NCBI GenBank assembly: GCA_964526435.1 | Contig: CAZGIC010000090.1 | Coordinates: forward strand, 1 to 9,288 | DNA: 9,288 nucleotides | Direction: 5' to 3' | Source: Gallispira sp964526435 | GTDB lineage: Bacteria > Bacillota > Clostridia > Lachnospirales > CAG-274 | Part shown: positions 6,016-9,288 of the stretch, piece after piece | How positions within the stretch are numbered: the first letter of the stretch is position 1 | How the letters are laid out: each line of letters begins with the position of its first letter | Translations under genes and position numbers: made by a program | The notes under the pieces: generated by a model | What the model saw: only the letters and a program-made list of their open reading frames with translations | What the model was told of the DNA's origin: nothing | The model's database searches: none

Positions 6016-7038
6016 TTATGCCTCAGATGCCTCTGTAGCTTCATCTGCCAAATCATCAGGGCATGATAATCCAAGACTTGCAAGTGCCTCTGAATTAATG
6101 TAAAGGCTGTATTCACTAATAGTTTCATAAGGAATATCCTGAGCACTTTCACCCTTTAATATTCTTGCAGCCATTTCACCTGTCTGCTTGCCAAGAGCCA
6201 CATAATCAAGACCTTCTGTAGCCACACATCCGTTTTTAACCTGTTCTATTTCACTTCCGAATACAGGGATACCTGCCTTGTTTGCCGCATCAAGTACAGT
6301 AGCAAGAGCAGACACAACAGTGTTGTCTGTAAGATTTGATATACAGTCAACCTTTCCTGCAAGGTCAGTTGCCGCAAGAGGAATATCACTGCTCTGGCTT
6401 ATACCGCTTTCAACAATTTCAAAGCCGTAATTAGGAGCAAGTTCCTTATATTCTTCAATTGCACTTACTGAGTTTGCTTCACTTGTAGTATATAATATAC
6501 CTATAGTTTCAGCTTCAGGAAGGAACTTTCTTATCATTTCAAGCTGTGCTTCTACTGCAAGCTTGTCACTTGTTCCTGTAACATTACCCACACTAGTGCC
6601 GTCTTCATTTGCAAGTTCTGCCGCAACAGGGTCAGTAACTGCTGTATAAATTACAGGTATACTGCCGTTTGCCGCATTGTAGCAAGCCTGAGCCATAGGT
6701 GTTGCAACAGCACAAAGAAGATCTGCACCTGATGCAACCATACTCTGAGCGATCTGATTAGCAGTTGCCATATCAGACTGGGCATTCTGCAGATTATATG
6801 TTACATTTTCACCTTCAACAAAACCTGCTTCTTCCATACCAAGCTTAAATCCTTCAACACAGTTGTCAAGTGAAGCATGAGGTGCAAACTGGGCTATGCC
6901 TACAGTCACCATTTCTTCAGCCGCCTGACTGCTGTCTGTAGTTCCTGATTCATTGCTTTCCGTTGATGAGCAGCCTGTAAACATACCCATAGTCAGACAA
7001 GCCGCAGCCATAAGTGATAAAAATCTTTTCATTTTCAT
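6016..7038 (-). CDS. ABC substrate-binding lipoprotein, PF04392 / TrpX-like
   Basis: Extracytoplasmic solute receptor anchored to the membrane through a lipidated cysteine. A signal peptide (1-22) ends in the lipobox FTGC, with C23 as the lipid site, followed by a Ser/Thr/Glu linker (24-40). The mature domain from about VTVGIAQFAPHASLDNCVEG to residue 320 has the two-lobe ABC_sub_bind pattern, including IPVIYTAVTDPVAA, SDKLAVEAQLEMIRKFLPEAETIGILYTTSEANS and GIPVFGSEIEQVKNGCVATEGLDY. It ends in an acidic tail. Characterised relatives bind tryptophan (streptococcal TrpX) or tyrosine (C. difficile CD0873); an aromatic amino acid is thus likely but unproven. GGGAG is 4 nt before the first ATG and 10 nt before a second ATG at codon 3, so either may be used. 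It is the first gene of the importer operon and has its own promoter. Confidence 0.9.
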   Translation of the reverse strand: MKMKRFLSLMAAACLTMGMFTGCSSTESNESGTTDSSQAAEEMVTVGIAQFAPHASLDNCVEGFKLGMEEAGFVEGENVTYNLQNAQSDMATANQIAQSMVASGADLLCAVATPMAQACYNAANGSIPVIYTAVTDPVAAELANEDGTSVGNVTGTSDKLAVEAQLEMIRKFLPEAETIGILYTTSEANSVSAIEEYKELAPNYGFEIVESGISQSSDIPLAATDLAGKVDCISNLTDNTVVSALATVLDAANKAGIPVFGSEIEQVKNGCVATEGLDYVALGKQTGEMAARILKGESAQDIPYETISEYSLYINSEALASLGLSCPDDLADEATEASEA

Positions 7039-7081
7039 TATTCTCCCTTTAATATTTTATTTGATATTGATTTTACTTGAT

Positions 7082-7110
7082 ATTATAACATAAAAATATA
7101 TTATTTACAA
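7082..7110 (-). promoter_or_regulatory. Sigma-A promoter of the ABC importer operon
   Basis: On the minus strand, TTGTAA (7110-7105), a 17-nt spacer and TATAAT (7087-7082) preceded by TGT form an extended -10 promoter. The predicted start is about 7075, giving a leader of about 37 nt. That is too short for a T-box or other common riboswitch. An 8-bp direct repeat TTGATATT (plus-strand 7061-7068 and 7077-7084) covers the start region. Confidence 0.75.
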
Positions 7111-7120
7111 CTAATTTTAA

Positions 7121-7723
7121 TTATTCATTGTAGGCATTATACACACTTACACCATTTTCATTTCTGAAATACACCTGATTATCAGAGCTTCCTGCCGCTT
7201 CAATTATTACATTTATATTTTCCACATTGTTATTTCTTATAATTCGCAATGCTTCTGAAGAAAACTCTTCATACAATCCGCAGCTTTCATTCCATTTATT
7301 GTAATAGTCTTCATTTTTTTCATTTATGTAGTCAATTGTATCATCAGTAATATAAGTTCTGAAAACAACATTGTTATCATTTAAGCTTATTTCAAATCCC
7401 GCATTTGCTGCAAGACTTTCAAGCTCTTTATATGCATCACTGTCGCTGAAATTTACTTCTGTTTCTTCAACGGAATTTTCAGCCTCCCCTGCTGTATTTA
7501 CATCAGCTTTATCTTCTGCATCATCCTGCTGATTTAATGTTTCCTCCTCTCTTTCTTCCCTTTCTGTTGTATCCTCATCTTTTTCATTTTTTTCTTTTTT
7601 TGTAGTACTTTCTTCCGTTGTTATTTCCGTTTCTGTAGTACTTGTCAGTTCATCATTATCTGAATTTCCTCCGCAGCCTGCAAACAGCAGAGCCGCACAT
7701 ATAACTGCAGCATATTTTTTCAT
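7121..7723 (-). CDS. Lipoprotein of unknown function with Thr/Glu-rich linker
   Basis: I do not recognise a named family. A signal peptide MKKYAAVICAALLFAGC gives a lipobox with lipidation at C17. Residues 18-92 are low-complexity, rich in Thr, Glu, Asp and Lys (stretches such as TEREEREEET), and look disordered, like a spacer that lifts the rest off the membrane. Residues 93-200 form a probable folded domain with one cysteine (C148). Its layout, a short strand NNVVFRTYITDD, helices, then VENINVIIEAAG and a final strand pair, loosely recalls small Gram-positive lipoproteins of the DUF4854 kind; this is a weak impression. GGGAGG is 5 nt before the ATG. It lies 82 nt upstream of the importer operon on the same strand with no visible terminator between, so partial cotranscription is possible. 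A consensus promoter drives it. Confidence 0.8.
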   Translation of the reverse strand: MKKYAAVICAALLFAGCGGNSDNDELTSTTETEITTEESTTKKEKNEKDEDTTEREEREEETLNQQDDAEDKADVNTAGEAENSVEETEVNFSDSDAYKELESLAANAGFEISLNDNNVVFRTYITDDTIDYINEKNEDYYNKWNESCGLYEEFSSEALRIIRNNNVENINVIIEAAGSSDNQVYFRNENGVSVYNAYNE

Positions 7724-7753
7724 ATTGTCCTCCCTGTCAACACACAGTTTAAT

Positions 7754-7770
7754 ATTGTGATTTACACAAT
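7754..7770. promoter_or_regulatory. Palindrome ATTGTG-N5-CACAAT in the lipoprotein leader
   Basis: A perfect 6-bp inverted repeat around a 5-base centre, about 30 nt upstream of the lipoprotein start. It could be a protein operator or a small RNA stem. The half sites resemble TTGTG/CACAA of Rex or CRP/FNR-type operators, but the spacing is three bases shorter than either consensus, so no regulator is assigned. Confidence 0.4.
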
Positions 7771-7814
7771 TTATTTATTATTTATAAAAATTTCCCTTAC
7801 TCTTTTACTTATAA

Positions 7815-7834
7815 AAACAGGCTTCTGCCCGTTT
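7815..7834 (-). other. 5'-terminal hairpin of the lipoprotein transcript
   Basis: Read on the minus strand, an 8-bp stem (AAACGGGC with GCCTGTTT, one G-U pair) closes a four-base AGAA loop and is followed by two more T. It begins at the predicted transcription start (about 7833-7834). It looks like an intrinsic terminator, but lying right at +1 it more likely acts as a stabilising 5' stem-loop. Confidence 0.6.
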
Positions 7835-7839
7835 ACATA

Positions 7840-7868
7840 ATTATATATTTTTAAATCAGCTATGTCAA
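7840..7868 (-). promoter_or_regulatory. Perfect consensus sigma-A promoter of the lipoprotein gene
   Basis: On the minus strand, TTGACA (7868-7863), a 17-nt spacer and TATAAT (7845-7840) match the sigma-A consensus at all twelve positions. The predicted start is about 7833, leaving a 5' leader of about 110 nt to the lipoprotein ATG. Confidence 0.88.
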
Positions 7869-7953
7869 CTAAAAACCCCCATATCAAACTTTTATTTACA
7901 ATTATATTGATACAACACATCAAAAACTTAATAAAATCTTAATATTTTTTAGC

Positions 7954-7982
7954 TTTTTATTTAAGAAATTAAGTCTTATAAT
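7954..7982 (+). promoter_or_regulatory. Candidate promoter of cfa
   Basis: A perfect TATAAT (7977-7982) lies 17 nt after a poor -35, TTTTTA (7954-7959). The start would be near 7989, giving a leader of about 70 nt that contains the hairpin at 8014-8042. A second, weaker possibility is TTGATA (7908-7913) with AATAAA 17 nt later. Confidence 0.4.
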
Positions 7983-8013
7983 ATACTTACAATATAAATG
8001 TATACTAAAATAT

Positions 8014-8042
8014 AAAGCCGTCAATATACTTTTGCCGGCTTT
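8014..8042 (+). other. Hairpin in the cfa 5' leader
   Basis: The arms AAAGCCG (8014-8020) and CGGCTTT (8036-8042) form a perfect 7-bp stem around a 15-base loop. It ends a few bases before the AAAAGAGG ribosome binding site and has no T run after it, so it is not a terminator. Its GC content stands out from the surrounding DNA. Confidence 0.55.
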
Positions 8043-8060
8043 CTTGAAAAGAGGTCTATT

Positions 8061-9218
8061 ATGAATTCATTTGTAAAAGATTATTTAAAAAAATTCATAC
8101 CTGTCACTTTTGCTGTTAAATCCGGTGACGGCATAGAAACAATAGGCGACGGCAAGCCTGAATTTACAGTCACTTTTAATAAAGAACTCAGCAAAAAGGA
8201 TTTACTTACAAGCACTTCCCTTGCTCTTGGCGAGGCATATATCCATGGCGATATAGAACTTGACAGAGATTTATATGAAGTTCTTGATATGTTCTTAGGC
8301 AATATGGACAAGTTTACAACAGATAAGTCCGCCCTCAAGAAACTTATTTTTACATCTATGTCAAAAAAGAATCAGAAAGTGGAAGTATCTTCTCACTATG
8401 ACATAGGCAATGATTTTTATAAACTCTGGCTTGATGAAACAATGAGCTATTCCTGCGGATATTTCAAAAATCCCGGCGATACTCTCTATCAGGCACAGGT
8501 AAACAAGGTAGACCATATTCTTGAAAAGCTTCATCTTGAAAAGGGTATGACTCTTCTTGATATAGGCTGCGGCTGGGGATTTCTTCTTACAAGAGCTGCC
8601 GAAAAATTTGGTGTCAAAGGTTATGGCATCACCCTCAGTCAGGAGCAGTACGAAAAATTTAACAATGACATTAAGGAAAAAGGACTTGAGGACCTGCTGG
8701 AAGTTCATCTTATGGACTACAGAGATTTAGAGAAGTCAGGACTTTCCTTTGACAGAGTTGTAAGTGTAGGTATGCTTGAGCATGTAGGCAGAGGCAACTA
8801 TGATCTGTTCTTAAAGAATGTCAACGCAGTATTAAAACCAAAGGGATTGATGCTTCTCCACTATATAAGTGCCCTTGAAGAGCACGAAGGGGATCCTTTC
8901 ATTAAGAAATATATATTCCCCGGCGGAGTTATTCCAAGTTTAAGAGAAATTGTAGATCTTCTTCCAAATTACAAATTCTATACTTTGGATATTGAAAGCT
9001 TACGCCGCCATTATAACAAAACTCTTCTCTGCTGGAGAGATAACTTCAATAAGGTAAAGGATACTGTTATTGAAACAAAGGGAGAAGACTTTACAAGAAT
9101 GTGGGAACTTTATCTTGCAGCCTGTGCCGCAACTTTCCACAACGGAGTTATAGATCTTCATCAGATACTTTTCTCAAAGGGCGTCAACAACGACCTTCCA
9201 ATGACAAGAATTGTATAA
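8061..9218 (+). CDS. cfa: Cyclopropane-fatty-acyl-phospholipid synthase
   Basis: SAM-dependent methyltransferase that adds a methylene bridge across the double bond of unsaturated acyl chains in membrane phospholipids, usually for acid, solvent or stationary-phase tolerance. The protein is 385 residues, the normal length. The N-terminal lipid-binding domain (about 1-100) includes LGEAYIHGDIELD. The catalytic domain opens with SHYDIGNDFYKLWLD (111-125) and MSYSCGYF (128-135, C132 matching the conserved active-site cysteine). The SAM loop is LLDIGCGWGF (165-174). SVGMLEHVG (235-243, E240), LLHYIS (265-270, H267) and RRHYNKTLLCW (315-325, Y318) supply the counterparts of the bicarbonate-binding E. 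coli residues Glu239, His266 and Tyr317. The ATG follows AAAAGAGG by 6 nt. It is monocistronic, with its own terminator. Some sequence-similar mycolic-acid-type enzymes exist, but not in this kind of organism. Confidence 0.95.
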   Translation: MNSFVKDYLKKFIPVTFAVKSGDGIETIGDGKPEFTVTFNKELSKKDLLTSTSLALGEAYIHGDIELDRDLYEVLDMFLGNMDKFTTDKSALKKLIFTSMSKKNQKVEVSSHYDIGNDFYKLWLDETMSYSCGYFKNPGDTLYQAQVNKVDHILEKLHLEKGMTLLDIGCGWGFLLTRAAEKFGVKGYGITLSQEQYEKFNNDIKEKGLEDLLEVHLMDYRDLEKSGLSFDRVVSVGMLEHVGRGNYDLFLKNVNAVLKPKGLMLLHYISALEEHEGDPFIKKYIFPGGVIPSLREIVDLLPNYKFYTLDIESLRRHYNKTLLCWRDNFNKVKDTVIETKGEDFTRMWELYLAACAATFHNGVIDLHQILFSKGVNNDLPMTRIV

Positions 9219-9233
9219 TAAATTTTACATTCC

Positions 9234-9269
9234 AAAAGGCGGATACATATTATAATGTACCCGCCTTTT
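9234..9269 (+). terminator. Intrinsic terminator of cfa
   Basis: A 9-bp stem (AAAAGGCGG 9234-9242 with CCGCCTTTT 9261-9269), one A-C mismatch, then a further 5-bp stem (TACAT with ATGTA) and a six-base loop. It starts 16 bases after the cfa stop and ends in a T run. The A run on its left arm means it could also work on the minus strand. Confidence 0.88.
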
Positions 9270-9288
9270 AATTATAAATTACTTAATA

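Larger units (their letters stand above)
7724..8060. other. Divergent 337-bp control region between lipoprotein and cfa
   Basis: AT-rich DNA without a supported gene. From left to right it holds the lipoprotein ribosome binding site, a palindrome ATTGTG-N5-CACAAT (7754-7770), a GC-rich hairpin at 7815-7834, the consensus lipoprotein promoter (7840-7868), about 85 bp of featureless AT-rich DNA, a candidate cfa promoter (about 7954-7982), a leader hairpin (8014-8042) and the cfa ribosome binding site GAGG 6 nt before the ATG. The only small frame (26 codons from an ATG at 7862, plus strand) has no ribosome binding site. Confidence 0.8.

Noticed and set aside
7039..7120. T-box riboswitch in front of the importer operon
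   Set aside because: The space is too short, no specifier or antiterminator stem is visible, and a sigma-A promoter lies only about 50 nt from the start codon.
7862..7942. Possible 26-residue plus-strand peptide MSTKNPHIKLL...
   Set aside because: It has no ribosome binding site, and its start lies on the consensus promoter of the divergent lipoprotein gene.
8361..8708. Minus-strand frame of 115 codons under cfa
   Set aside because: It is antisense to the conserved SAM-binding region of cfa and shows no signal for translation.
1..9288. Mobile elements, CRISPR arrays, tRNA or rRNA genes, defence systems
   Set aside because: No transposase, integrase, regularly spaced repeats, tRNA-like cloverleaf or nuclease/toxin cluster could be found; the genes are chromosomal core or common accessory functions.

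Overview
The window reads as a piece of a draft genome from an AT-rich, low-GC Gram-positive bacterium, most likely an endospore-forming member of the Clostridia. The evidence is a complete-looking sporulation operon spoIIAA-spoIIAB-sigF, strong GGAGG-type ribosome binding sites, near-consensus sigma-A promoters, lipobox lipoproteins and AT-rich intergenic DNA. No species can be named from the sequence alone. A run of 100 N at 2901-3000 is a scaffold gap, so the left part (1-2900) and the right part (3001-9288) are not proven to lie at a known distance from each other.

Left part. On the minus strand, spoIIAA (1116-1460), spoIIAB (710-1123) and sigF (1-707, cut by the window edge) form the tightly packed operon that makes the forespore sigma factor F, its anti-sigma kinase and the anti-anti-sigma factor. 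A 152-bp gap (1461-1612) separates it from the divergent plus-strand pair lexA (1613-2236) and a DEDDh 3'-5' exonuclease (2238-2900). These two are one base apart, and the exonuclease ribosome binding site lies inside lexA. The stretch therefore places the sporulation switch back to back with the SOS repressor and a probable repair exonuclease.

Right part. After about 200 bp of AT-rich DNA, a single kdgK-type sugar kinase (3207-4295) has its own sigma-A promoter. It converges on a minus-strand ABC importer operon at a perfect 20-bp-arm palindrome that can terminate transcription both ways. The importer consists of a substrate-binding lipoprotein (6016-7038), a permease (5129-6001) and an ATPase (4357-5136), ordered and coupled as in the TrpXYZ / tyrosine-type family. 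Upstream on the same strand is an unrecognised lipoprotein (7121-7723) with a perfect consensus promoter, a hairpin at the predicted 5' end of its message and a palindrome in its leader. A 337-bp divergent region separates it from cfa (8061-9218), the cyclopropane fatty acid synthase, which has its own leader hairpin and terminator.

Overall the genes are ordinary housekeeping, sporulation, repair, transport and membrane-modification functions. I see no phage, insertion sequence, CRISPR array, tRNA, rRNA or defence island. The points most worth a second look are the shared spoIIA/lexA control region, the lexA-exonuclease coupling, the orphan importer with the unknown lipoprotein upstream, and the structured leader of that lipoprotein.
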